Assembly: GCA_034101475.1 (NCBI GenBank)
Contig: JAXEJQ010000075.1
Coordinates: 20,200-84,199 of the forward strand
Origin: Limivivens sp034101475
GTDB taxonomy: Bacteria; Bacillota; Clostridia; Lachnospirales; Lachnospiraceae
Reading direction: 5' to 3'
DNA: 64,000 nt
In this document: one piece after another, positions 43,557 through 51,927 of the stretch
How positions within the stretch are numbered: position 1 is the stretch's first letter
Layout of the letters: the number at the start of each line of letters is the position of its first letter
The notes under the pieces: generated by a model
What the model was told of the DNA's origin: nothing
The model's input: only the letters and a program-made list of their open reading frames with translations
Database searches by the model: none
Made by a program: the position numbers and the translations under genes

Positions 43557-44367
43557 TATGGCAAGACTGTTCCATCTGAGCGTTGGAACTTTGCGCCATT
43601 ATGAGAAGCTTGGATTACTCTGTCCAGAATATATTGATCCGGAGACAGGCTATCGATACTACAGTACCCGGCAGTTTGAAACCCTGAATACCATCCGTTA
43701 TCTGCGGGTACTGGACACTCCTCTGGAGCAGATTGGTATATTTCTGAAAAATCGGGAAGTGAACCATATCCAGGAGCTGCTTCGCCAGCAAAAGAAGATG
43801 GTTATCCGTAAGCGCAGAGAACTGGAAACCATTGAACGGAAAATAGACAACCGTCTGCGGCAAATTGAAGATGCGGCATCCTCTGAACTAAATGTCATCC
43901 GTATGATTACCTGCCCGTCCAGAAGAATCACATGGATTCACAATCCTCTCTCCCTCCGTTCCAGTCTCGATCTGGAAATTCCGATTCGTCAGTTGGAAGC
44001 GAATCAGAAGGAAGCATTTATTTTTCTGGGAAAGATTGGCGTGGGCATTACACAGGAACACCTGGATGCGCAGGAATACCAGAAATATGATATGGTGTTT
44101 CTGTTTCTTGATCCTGAGGATGATTTTGATGGAGAAACAGAGGAGCTTCCTGCTGAAACCTGCGCCGTACTCCGTTTCTGCGGAGATCACACGGATGCCC
44201 CGGCACAATATCAGAAGCTGGCTGCGTTCATAAAGGAACACCATCTGAAAATTGCAGGTTTTTCCAAAGAAATCACGATGATCGATTACGGAATTACAAA
44301 TGATACGGAGCAGTTTGTGACAGAAATTCAGATTCCGACACTTCCGGAAGAATCCACATTCCCATAA
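43525..44367 (+). CDS. MerR-family multidrug regulator (BmrR-like)
   Basis: 280 residues. N-terminal MerR helix-turn-helix (FQIGDMARLFHLSVGTLRHYE, then DPETGYRYYSTRQFE), a long dimerisation coiled coil at about 80-120 and a C-terminal GyrI-like ligand domain (EQFVTEIQIPT near the end). Proteins of this type bind lipophilic cations and activate an efflux gene. The gene overlaps the end of the MATE gene and shares its 19-bp-spacer promoter, so autoregulation is expected. Confidence 0.9.
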   Translation: MEKSGFFQIGDMARLFHLSVGTLRHYEKLGLLCPEYIDPETGYRYYSTRQFETLNTIRYLRVLDTPLEQIGIFLKNREVNHIQELLRQQKKMVIRKRRELETIERKIDNRLRQIEDAASSELNVIRMITCPSRRITWIHNPLSLRSSLDLEIPIRQLEANQKEAFIFLGKIGVGITQEHLDAQEYQKYDMVFLFLDPEDDFDGETEELPAETCAVLRFCGDHTDAPAQYQKLAAFIKEHHLKIAGFSKEITMIDYGITNDTEQFVTEIQIPTLPEESTFP

Positions 44368-44410
44368 CGGGCTGAACCATCCTCACCGGTGATTCAGCCC
44401 GTTTTCTTCT
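44366..44410 (+). terminator. Terminator after merR
   Basis: AACGGGCTGAA/TTCAGCCCGTT stem with a TTTTCTTCTTTTC tail on the plus strand, in the gap between two convergent genes. Confidence 0.85.
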
Positions 44411-44419
44411 TTTCTATAT

Positions 44420-46606
44420 TCAGCTTCTCGGGAACCTTACAATTGCCTTAAACAGATCTCCGTCTACCACAATCCGGAAGCTTCCGCCCTGAAGTTGCAC
44501 GAAGCTTTCCACAATCGCAAGCCCCAGACCACTGCCTTCCGTATTCCGCGCCTTATCCCCGCGAACAAACCGTTCTGTCAGCCTGCTGCTGTCCCCCTCG
44601 AGTTCCGTGGCGGAAATGTTCTTCAGTACGATCTCCGCCTGCGTCTCGTCTGCCGTAAGGCTCAGCCAGGCTCTCGTTCCGGCCAGCCCGTATTTTGTCA
44701 CATTCACCAGCAGATTTTCCAGGATCCGGTAGGTTTTTTCGCCGTCCAGCTCCATCAGAACCCGTTCTTCCGGAACAGAAATCCGGCATTCAATCTGAGC
44801 CTCCTTCATCCGGTCTTCCTGCTCTGCCGCCGCCTGCTTCACCATTTCCCCCAGGTCTACCTGGGTCTTCTCAATCTTAATGTTTCCGCTGGCCGCTTTG
44901 CTGACCTCAAACAGATCCTCGATCAGATTTTTCAGCCGCAGGGATTTCCTGTCCAGAATCTCCACATAGTTTCTCCGCTCTTCCGGAGTGATTGATTCGT
45001 CCTTCAGAAGATTCACATAGGTAATAATTGCCGTCAGAGGCGTTTTCAGATCATGGGAAACATTGGTAATCAGCTCCGTTTTCATATTCTGACTCTTGAT
45101 TTCCGCTTCCACTGCCTTGCGGAATCCGGAATTCACCTTTGCCAGTTCCTCCTTCAGCGGCTCAAAAATTCCCAGATTCTCTTCAATATCCATCTGCAGA
45201 TTTCCCTGGGCCATCTGGCTGGCTGCCGTCAGCAGCACGGCATACTGCTCCTTGATTCCTTTCAGATATCTCCGGAGGACGAAAAACAGTGCCGCGGAAT
45301 ACACAAGCAGTCCGAATACCCCCCAGAACCACAGCAGACAACACAGCAGCAGAACAGCAAAGTTCGCCCCAACAATTTTCAGCAGCCAGGTATCGGATTT
45401 GTCGCTGAGATCAACGGTCCGGATACTTTCAATGAAATGCTGGATCAGATTTCGGACGCCGCCGTAGGTCCGGTTCACCGTCCTGAGAAGGAAGGATTTT
45501 TCCCGCAGAAATCTGCGAGGTCCCAGATCCGGAATCTGCAGCAGCACCATGACTGACAGAAACCACCAGCCATAAATCACCGTCAGGCACCCAAAGCAGA
45601 TCATCAGATACAGGAAAAAGTGGGAACCAAAGCTTTCTGTCGCATACATATAGCACAGAGACACACAGGAATCCTCCAGCAGCAGCCCGAAAATAATTCC
45701 GAGGACCGCAGCCTCTGCCGGAATTTTTCCGATCCATTCCTCTTCCCGGCGAAGACCTTTGAAAACCGGAAGCAGAAAGGCACTGACCGCCAGAAACAGC
45801 AGAAGCAATCCATAAGCCACACTGCACTGTTCCTCCACAATCACCTGCGTATTATAGACAAACTGGATGCTTTCAGAACCATACTGACTGACATAACACT
45901 GCGCGTTCCTGGAATAAATATAAAGATCCACATTGACCGGCTGTTTCAGGATCGATGCGGAGAACTGGCTTCCTCCGATCCACAACAGGAACCGTTCCTT
46001 GGTCATGCCATCCACTTCCGCCACAGAAAGCTGAATCTCGTCTTCATTTTTCATCGTTCCAATGAAAAGATTTCCCTCTCCGTCAAAGCTCATTTTCATA
46101 AAAAACGGAACATCTTCCTCTTCTTCATAGACGGAGAGATCCTGAATGGAATTGGTATAGCTCTCCCCGGTGTCCCTGTCACAGATCTGATATTCAATCT
46201 GGTATGACTGCAGAAGGCTTCCGAAATTCTGAAACCAGCTTTCAAAGTTCTGGTCAAAGTAGCTCATCGCCGCTTCACTGTCCCCGCTTTTGTTATTCAC
46301 ATAAGCCGGTAGAAAAATTTCAGAAGGCGCAATGGGCTTCTGCTCAATTTTCTGCTGAAGCTCCCAGTACATTCCATAGCTGCCCACATAAATATAGCGG
46401 ATCATGCTTTTCAGATTGGTAAGGCTGTCACCATTGTAATCCGGCCAGGACTGTTCGGTATTATCCGCAACGCTCTGTTCCTCTTCCGACTGGGATTCCA
46501 CCCGTTGCTTCGCGGTTTCAAAAGCACACAGCGTAACCACAGAACAGAAAATCACAAACACTGCCGCCCAGAAAATTCGTTTACTGCTTTTCGATCTTGT
46601 AGCCAA
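44420..46606 (-). CDS. Membrane sensor histidine kinase
   Basis: 728 residues. One N-terminal helix, a large extracytoplasmic domain (about 40-265), then five or six membrane segments. HisKA follows with NVSHDLKTPLTAIITYV and the ATPase domain with ENLLVNVTKYG and GSGLGLAIVESF. The usual DxGxG motif is replaced (KNISATEL), as in several clostridial VanS-like kinases. It should phosphorylate the OmpR-type regulator whose gene ends 26 bases inside it. The signal is unknown; envelope stress is possible. Confidence 0.88.
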   Translation of the reverse strand: MATRSKSSKRIFWAAVFVIFCSVVTLCAFETAKQRVESQSEEEQSVADNTEQSWPDYNGDSLTNLKSMIRYIYVGSYGMYWELQQKIEQKPIAPSEIFLPAYVNNKSGDSEAAMSYFDQNFESWFQNFGSLLQSYQIEYQICDRDTGESYTNSIQDLSVYEEEEDVPFFMKMSFDGEGNLFIGTMKNEDEIQLSVAEVDGMTKERFLLWIGGSQFSASILKQPVNVDLYIYSRNAQCYVSQYGSESIQFVYNTQVIVEEQCSVAYGLLLLFLAVSAFLLPVFKGLRREEEWIGKIPAEAAVLGIIFGLLLEDSCVSLCYMYATESFGSHFFLYLMICFGCLTVIYGWWFLSVMVLLQIPDLGPRRFLREKSFLLRTVNRTYGGVRNLIQHFIESIRTVDLSDKSDTWLLKIVGANFAVLLLCCLLWFWGVFGLLVYSAALFFVLRRYLKGIKEQYAVLLTAASQMAQGNLQMDIEENLGIFEPLKEELAKVNSGFRKAVEAEIKSQNMKTELITNVSHDLKTPLTAIITYVNLLKDESITPEERRNYVEILDRKSLRLKNLIEDLFEVSKAASGNIKIEKTQVDLGEMVKQAAAEQEDRMKEAQIECRISVPEERVLMELDGEKTYRILENLLVNVTKYGLAGTRAWLSLTADETQAEIVLKNISATELEGDSSRLTERFVRGDKARNTEGSGLGLAIVESFVQLQGGSFRIVVDGDLFKAIVRFPRS

Positions 46607-47282
46607 CTCCCCACACCACCTTTAAATATTTTGGATTCTTCGGGTTCACTTCAATTTTGGCCCGAAGATTTCTGATATGTACCATAATCGTTTCTGTTGC
46701 AATGGCCTTCTCATTCCAGACCCGTTCATAAATCTCCTCTGCGGAAAAAACCCTTCCCGGATTACGCATCAGAAGCGCCAGAATCTTAAATTCCAGCGGA
46801 GTCAGGGCCACCGGATCTCCATCCACCGTCACCTCCACAGTATCCTCGTTCAGCTCCAGCCCGCCGATCACATACATATGCTCCTGCTGCCGGTTTCCCG
46901 CCATTTTCAGGTAACGGGAATAACGCCGCAGATGAGAGTTTACCCTTGCCAGAAGCTCCATTGGAGCAAAGGGCTTCGTCACATAATCGTCCGCTCCGAT
47001 ATTCAGTCCCGTGACTTTATCGATCTCTTCCGATTTTGCCGACAGCATAATGACCGGGAAATCATAATTTTCCCGAAGCTTCATGGTCATGGTAATTCCG
47101 TCCATCACCGGCATCATGATGTCCACGATTGCCAGATGAATTTCCTCTGTTTCCAGAATTTTGAGTCCCTCGGCCCCGTTTTGCGCCTTGAAGACTGTAT
47201 ACCCCTGGTTTTTCAGATAAATCCCCACACCATCCAAAATTTCTTTATCATCTTCCACTACCAGTATACGATAAGATTCCAC
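46581..47282 (-). CDS. OmpR-family response regulator
   Basis: 233 residues. Receiver domain with ILVVEDDKEIL and phospho-Asp in AIVDIMMPVMDG, then a winged-helix output domain (LTPLEFKILALLMRNPGRVF, ATETIMVHIRNLRAKIE). The start is the GTG at 47282 with GGAGGG 7 bases upstream; the frame continues to 47348 but without a site. It forms a two-component pair with the overlapping kinase gene. Confidence 0.92.
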   Translation of the reverse strand: MESYRILVVEDDKEILDGVGIYLKNQGYTVFKAQNGAEGLKILETEEIHLAIVDIMMPVMDGITMTMKLRENYDFPVIMLSAKSEEIDKVTGLNIGADDYVTKPFAPMELLARVNSHLRRYSRYLKMAGNRQQEHMYVIGGLELNEDTVEVTVDGDPVALTPLEFKILALLMRNPGRVFSAEEIYERVWNEKAIATETIMVHIRNLRAKIEVNPKNPKYLKVVWGVGYKIEKQ

Positions 47283-47360
47283 TGGAATTCCCTCCAACAT
47301 CATTTTAATAGAAATCGCCCTGCGTTTTTGTTCTGTTTCACAATGCACGCACAGGAATCT

Positions 47361-48374
47361 TCATTGCCTGCGTGTACCTGATACTAACGCATGATATATG
47401 GCCGCAAGTCTTGACCCGATTATTTTCAGATCCCGCTCCTCTGCCGCTGCTCTTCCCTCTTTTGTAAGATCCGGCAGTTCTCCTTCCAGAATCTCGCGGA
47501 GCCGATTGGCAAACCCGGGCCTTACCCGTTCTTTCCACACCTGTACTCCATTTTCCAGCCAGCCCTCATAAACAGGAATATCCCGTACCAGAACCGGAAT
47601 TTCCATGGCCAGTGCTTCCAGCATGACAATTCCTTCCGTTTCTTCCTGCGTGGGAAACAGGAATAAATCACAGCCCCCATAAGCATCCCGCAGCTCTTCC
47701 CGGTTCAGATAGCCCGGAAAATGCAGATTTTTCGGGGCCTTTGCCATTGCCCTTCTCACATGGGACGGAAGCAGTCCCGCGGCTGCGTGGCCGCACCAGA
47801 AAAACTGATACTGCGGGAGCTGACCAGCCAGACTGATCACATCCAGAATGCCCTTACGTTCAATGGGCAGTCCCACAGACAGGACAATTTTCTCCCGGTC
47901 TCCAAATCCATACTTTTCCCGGAATCTCTGCCGCTGCCCGGGCTCCTTTTTAAAAAACTCTGTATCAATCCCGTTGGAAACCGGAACCACCGGCGTCCGC
48001 AGCCCATAGCTCACCAACAGCTTTCTGGAGTATTCCGTAGGCGTCAGCACCAGATCTCCTTCTTCGTAGCAGGCACACAGCCACTTTTTAAACAGAGGCG
48101 CAGTCAGGTTGGAACCTGCAAAGGAATTCCGGAAATCCTCCATGGTGGAATGACCGTGATAAACCACCTTCTTTCCCGCCTTTTTTGCTCTCACTGCCAT
48201 ACTTCGCGCATCAGGCAGAACGGTATTGATATGCACCAGATCATAATCTTCGGATACATCCTCCGTAAATTCCACCCCTCCCAGGGTCAGGGCTCTCTTC
48301 TGGTGAACCAGCGCCTGCCCGATGCCGCTCTCCCCCACCAGCCTTTTTCCTCCCGTATACAAAAGCACTTTCAT
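47361..48374 (-). CDS. Glycosyltransferase family 4 (GT4)
   Basis: 337 residues with a GT-B fold: NTVLPDARSMAVRAKKAGKK in the N-half and the nucleotide-sugar loop FLFPTQEETEGIVMLEALAM in the C-half, where the conserved E-x7-E is visible. It transfers a sugar to a lipid or glycan acceptor. It is followed upstream by TVP38 and another GT4, and these three genes resemble glycolipid-synthesis sets in Firmicutes (diglucosyl-diacylglycerol type). Acceptor not certain. Confidence 0.85.
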   Translation of the reverse strand: MKVLLYTGGKRLVGESGIGQALVHQKRALTLGGVEFTEDVSEDYDLVHINTVLPDARSMAVRAKKAGKKVVYHGHSTMEDFRNSFAGSNLTAPLFKKWLCACYEEGDLVLTPTEYSRKLLVSYGLRTPVVPVSNGIDTEFFKKEPGQRQRFREKYGFGDREKIVLSVGLPIERKGILDVISLAGQLPQYQFFWCGHAAAGLLPSHVRRAMAKAPKNLHFPGYLNREELRDAYGGCDLFLFPTQEETEGIVMLEALAMEIPVLVRDIPVYEGWLENGVQVWKERVRPGFANRLREILEGELPDLTKEGRAAAEERDLKIIGSRLAAIYHALVSGTRRQ

Positions 48375-48387
48375 GATTTCCTCTCCT

Positions 48388-49011
48388 TTACAGCTTCAGA
48401 AGCGTTGTGGCAAACATCCAGAGCCCCATACTGTACAGCGCGATGGAGCAGGGCTTCGCCAGCAGAATAATGGCTGTAAATCTTCGGATACTCATCTTTG
48501 TCAGACCCGCCAGATAACAGAGCAGGTCATCCGGGGCAAAAGGGAAGAAAATCGCTGCCGCAAACATCGCATCAAATTTCGCTCCTCCGTCCAGCCATCT
48601 GCTGTATTTTGCATAGAATTTTTCACTGACAATGGACTGGACCAGAGGCCGGCCATAATGCTTCGCCAGCAGAAAAGCCAGCAGGGACCCGATGCAGATT
48701 CCCACGTAATTGTATACAAACCCCCAGCCGGCACCGAACAGCACCACTCCCGCCAGGCAGCTCACACCGCCGGGCAGAATCGGAACCACCACCTGCACAG
48801 CCTGAATCACGGTAAAAATCACCGGCGCCCAGATCCCATAAGGGCGAAGGAAGGCTTCCATAGCCTCTCTGGATGAGAAAATCCCGTTTTTACATCCGTA
48901 CAGCACGAATGCCACTGCGGCAGTCACTCCAACCGCCGTTGCCGCGTTCATCCAGACAGTCGTCTTTGACTTCGATACGGCCTCCTTATTATTTCCTCCT
49001 TTTTCCTGCAA
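48388..49011 (-). CDS. TVP38/TMEM64 (DedA-like) membrane protein
   Basis: 207 residues with about five helices and the family motif VVPILPGGVSCLAGVVLFG plus FAPDDLLCYLAG. DedA/VTT proteins act in lipid scrambling or membrane homeostasis. The start is uncertain: TTG 49011 (GGGGGT upstream) or ATG 48951, which overlaps the glycosyltransferase stop as ATGA. It lies between two GT4 genes, which suggests a role in moving a glycolipid. Confidence 0.83.
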   Translation of the reverse strand: MQEKGGNNKEAVSKSKTTVWMNAATAVGVTAAVAFVLYGCKNGIFSSREAMEAFLRPYGIWAPVIFTVIQAVQVVVPILPGGVSCLAGVVLFGAGWGFVYNYVGICIGSLLAFLLAKHYGRPLVQSIVSEKFYAKYSRWLDGGAKFDAMFAAAIFFPFAPDDLLCYLAGLTKMSIRRFTAIILLAKPCSIALYSMGLWMFATTLLKL

Positions 49012-50135
49012 TTTCGGTACACCCCCATTATTTTTTCCGCAAACAGTGCCTGATCATAGGCTCCCGCCCGGTCAAAGGCCTCCCGGGAAACCTGCCGGTA
49101 AACCTGCGGATCCTCCAGCATTTCCAACGCCTCAAAAAAGGTCTCCCTGTCCTCGTACTGCCAGCCGTTTCTGCCATTTAGGATCACGCCCTCCAGGCAG
49201 GGATCCTTCCGGCAGACAGCCGGAATTCCTCCGGCCAGTGCTTCCAGATACGTCAGTCCCTGGGTTTCGCTTCCGGAGGCACTGACAAAAATCCTCCCCT
49301 TCTGATACCAGTCCGGAATCTCCTCCGGTTTCACCATTCCCGCAAAGAATACCCGCTCCCGGATCCCCAGTCTTTTTGCAAGCCCTTCCAGCTCTCCCCG
49401 GCATGGGCCGTCCCCCACAATCAGAAGAGAATAGCGTTTCCCTCTGGGATCCGCCAGCCAATACAGAATTTCCTCCGTATTTTTTTCTCTGGCCAGCCGT
49501 CCCACGGTAACCAGAACCGGTGCGTCCAGTGCCTTGCTGACGGCCTGTTCCCTGGCACGGGCAAAACGCCTGCAGTCAATGCCGCTTGGAACTGTATACA
49601 CAGGCCTGTTTACTCCATACTCCTCCAGGAGCCTTCGCACCTTCTCCGTTGGGACGATTACGCCGTCCACCTGTTCCAGAACCCTCCTGCTGAAGGCCGC
49701 CGCTGCCTTTTTCCCAAAGCTCCGGCTTGGGGTAAAATAATGGGTATAATCTTCATACACAGTATGATACGTATGCAGAAATTTCGCCCCTGTCACCCTG
49801 GCGATTTTCTTCGCAAACCTGAAAGTGGCAAATTCACACTGAGAATGCACCACATCCGGTCCCCAGGCAATGATTTCCCTCAGCATATCACCGACGTTGC
49901 CCACAGCAGTCCTGGCCCCCGGATAAATGATTCCGGCTCCCAGAGACGGCAGATACCAGACATTTCCCTCTTTTTTTCCATGCTGAAACCATGCCGCCCC
50001 TTCCCGGTCCTGCGCCAGCGTCAGCACCCGTACCTCGTGTCCCTGTTCCTCCAGCTGGTCCCGCAGATTCCGGATGGAAGTCACTACACCGTTTACCGCC
50101 GGCAGATACCAGTCCGATGTAATCAAAATTTTCAT
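48948..50135 (-). CDS. Glycosyltransferase family 4 (GT4)
   Basis: 395 residues. Start MKILITSDWYLPAVNGVVTS, typical for GT4 enzymes, with GGAGG 7 bases before ATG 50135. It has AREKNTEEILYWLADPRGKR, then VGDGPCRGELEGLAKRLG and SASGSETQGLTYLEALAGG, the donor-binding E-x7-E region. Related to monoglucosyl-diacylglycerol synthases. The open frame upstream of the start is not supported by any ribosome site. Confidence 0.88.
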   Translation of the reverse strand: MKILITSDWYLPAVNGVVTSIRNLRDQLEEQGHEVRVLTLAQDREGAAWFQHGKKEGNVWYLPSLGAGIIYPGARTAVGNVGDMLREIIAWGPDVVHSQCEFATFRFAKKIARVTGAKFLHTYHTVYEDYTHYFTPSRSFGKKAAAAFSRRVLEQVDGVIVPTEKVRRLLEEYGVNRPVYTVPSGIDCRRFARAREQAVSKALDAPVLVTVGRLAREKNTEEILYWLADPRGKRYSLLIVGDGPCRGELEGLAKRLGIRERVFFAGMVKPEEIPDWYQKGRIFVSASGSETQGLTYLEALAGGIPAVCRKDPCLEGVILNGRNGWQYEDRETFFEALEMLEDPQVYRQVSREAFDRAGAYDQALFAEKIMGVYRNCRKKEEIIRRPYRSQRRLSG

Positions 50136-50183
50136 GGGTTCTCCTCCCCGTCCTTTCACATTCTCTTTATCCCTTATGACATG

Positions 50184-50189
50184 ATCATA
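50184..50189 (-). promoter_or_regulatory. -10 box for GT4/TVP38/GT4 operon
   Basis: TATGAT preceded by TGT (extended -10) on the minus strand. TTGTTT lies upstream with a rather short 15-base spacer. Confidence 0.4.
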
Positions 50190-50287
50190 ACAGAGGAATC
50201 CAAAAAACAACCTGGGAAGAAAAGGAAGATCCTTTGAAGAAAAACGAAAGAATTTCGAAAGAAACCGGGGGGTGATTTCCGGATTCC

Positions 50288-50318
50288 AAAAAAGGAACTG
50301 CCATCTGACAGTTCCTTT
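50288..50318 (-). terminator. Terminator after group B hydrogenase gene
   Basis: AAAGGAACTG pairs with CAGTTCCTTT (50291-50300, 50309-50318) with a T run after it on the minus strand. Confidence 0.8.
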
Positions 50319-50337
50319 CTCTTTCGCTCTTTCCCCT

Positions 50338-51861
50338 TCAGCCTTCCCGCTCTTCCAGATCCTCCAGATCATCTTTAAACTGACTTTCCAGCGCATTTTT
50401 ATGCGTGGATTTCTTTTTCGTAATCAAAATCTGGCCTTTGGACCTGGTGGGACTCTGCATGGTACCCGCGCCGCCTACACAGCCTCCAGGACACGCCATG
50501 CCTTCCAGAAGATAACCATTGTACATCCCCTTTCTGGCATCCGTCAGCAGCTTACGGCAATCCCGCAGACTCTCTGCCCCGGCCACCTTCACCTCACGAT
50601 CCGGATCCAGGGTTTTCATGCAGTTTACCACCGCATCCGCCACACCGCCGCTGACCGCAAAGCCGCGCCCGTCGGCACTGGCACCGGAAAGCTCTCCGGT
50701 TGCGGGAATCTCTCCGAAATCCACGCCTTTTGCGGAAAACATTCCCATAACCTCTTCAAAGGTCAGGACAAAGTCGATATCACTTCGAATTTCCTTCCGG
50801 CTGGCCTCCAGCTTCTTCGCCGCGCAGGGTCCGATAAAGACCACCTTGCAGCCCGGATGCTTCTTCTTCAGCAGGCGCCCGGTCAGCACCATGGGTGTCA
50901 GCGCCATGGAAATATAGGGTGCCAGGTCCGGGAAGAGCTGTCTGGCCATGGAAGCCCAGGCCGGGCAGCAGGATGTTGCCATGAAAGGCTGCTTCTCAGG
51001 AACCTCCGCCAGGAAATCCCTGGCCTCTTCAATGGTGCACAGATCCGCGCCCACCGCGACCTCCACCATATCCGCAAATCCCAGCTTCTGCAGAGCCTCC
51101 CGCAGTTTCTCCGGCGGGAGCTCCTTTCCGAACTGGCCGACAAAGGCCGGCGCCACCGCCGCGTACACCGGGACGCCTGTTTTTATGGCATGGATTGTCT
51201 GGAAAATCTGTCCCTTGTCCGCAATGGCTCCGAAAGGACAGTTTACCAGGCACATGCCGCAGGAAACACATTTTGTATAATCAATATCCGCCCTTCCCAG
51301 CCTGTCGCTGCCGATGGCATCCACGCCGCAGGCTTTGGCACAGGGCCGCTCCATTTTCAGAATAGCGCCGTAGGGGCAGACATTGATGCATTTTCCGCAT
51401 TGAATACATTTTTCCTGATCAATCACGGAGCGTCCGTTCACAATGGAAATCGCTCCCTTTGGGCAGACCTCCTTACAGGGATGGGCCAGACAGCCCTGAC
51501 AGGCATCCGTCACCCGCACCTGATTATCCGGACAGGAATGGCAGGCAAATTTAATAATATTTACCAGGGGCGGATCATAATACTTCTCCGCAATGGCGCT
51601 TTCCTCAATTCCCTTGGACACCGGGGCATGCTCGGTCATATCGCGCAGGGGCAGTCCGATGGCCAGCCGCAGCCGCTCTTCCACAATGGCCCGCTCCAGA
51701 AATACGCTTTCCCGGTACGTCGCCACCTCGCCCGGAATGATTTTATAGGGAAGGTCGATGATACGGGAATAATCGCCGCCTTCATACGCCATCCTTGCAA
51801 CTTCTGTAAAAATTTTCTGCCGGATATCTACAACGCTGGTGTATACGCCTCTCATACTCAT
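50338..51861 (-). CDS. Monomeric [FeFe]-hydrogenase-like protein, group B type
   Basis: About 507 residues. A cysteine-rich 4Fe-4S module (CHSCPDNQ and CQGCLAHPCKEVC) leads to two ferredoxin motifs (CIQCGKCINVC, CVSCGMCLVNC) and an H-cluster domain: TSCCPAW, GPCAAKK and EGMACPGGCVGGAGT. The second motif has GPCAAKK instead of MPCTAKK, as in group B. There is no NADH or 2Fe-2S domain, so ferredoxin is the probable partner. Its role in vivo may be H2 metabolism at low activity. The start is the ATG at 51861, 9 bases after GGAG; the ATG at 51870 abuts that site. Confidence 0.88.
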   Translation of the reverse strand: MSMRGVYTSVVDIRQKIFTEVARMAYEGGDYSRIIDLPYKIIPGEVATYRESVFLERAIVEERLRLAIGLPLRDMTEHAPVSKGIEESAIAEKYYDPPLVNIIKFACHSCPDNQVRVTDACQGCLAHPCKEVCPKGAISIVNGRSVIDQEKCIQCGKCINVCPYGAILKMERPCAKACGVDAIGSDRLGRADIDYTKCVSCGMCLVNCPFGAIADKGQIFQTIHAIKTGVPVYAAVAPAFVGQFGKELPPEKLREALQKLGFADMVEVAVGADLCTIEEARDFLAEVPEKQPFMATSCCPAWASMARQLFPDLAPYISMALTPMVLTGRLLKKKHPGCKVVFIGPCAAKKLEASRKEIRSDIDFVLTFEEVMGMFSAKGVDFGEIPATGELSGASADGRGFAVSGGVADAVVNCMKTLDPDREVKVAGAESLRDCRKLLTDARKGMYNGYLLEGMACPGGCVGGAGTMQSPTRSKGQILITKKKSTHKNALESQFKDDLEDLEEREG

Positions 51862-51927
51862 GGGAATCATCTCCTTCTTTTTTCAATAGCTGCAATGCTC
51901 CAGCAGCCTGAGGCAGCCGCCTTTTCC

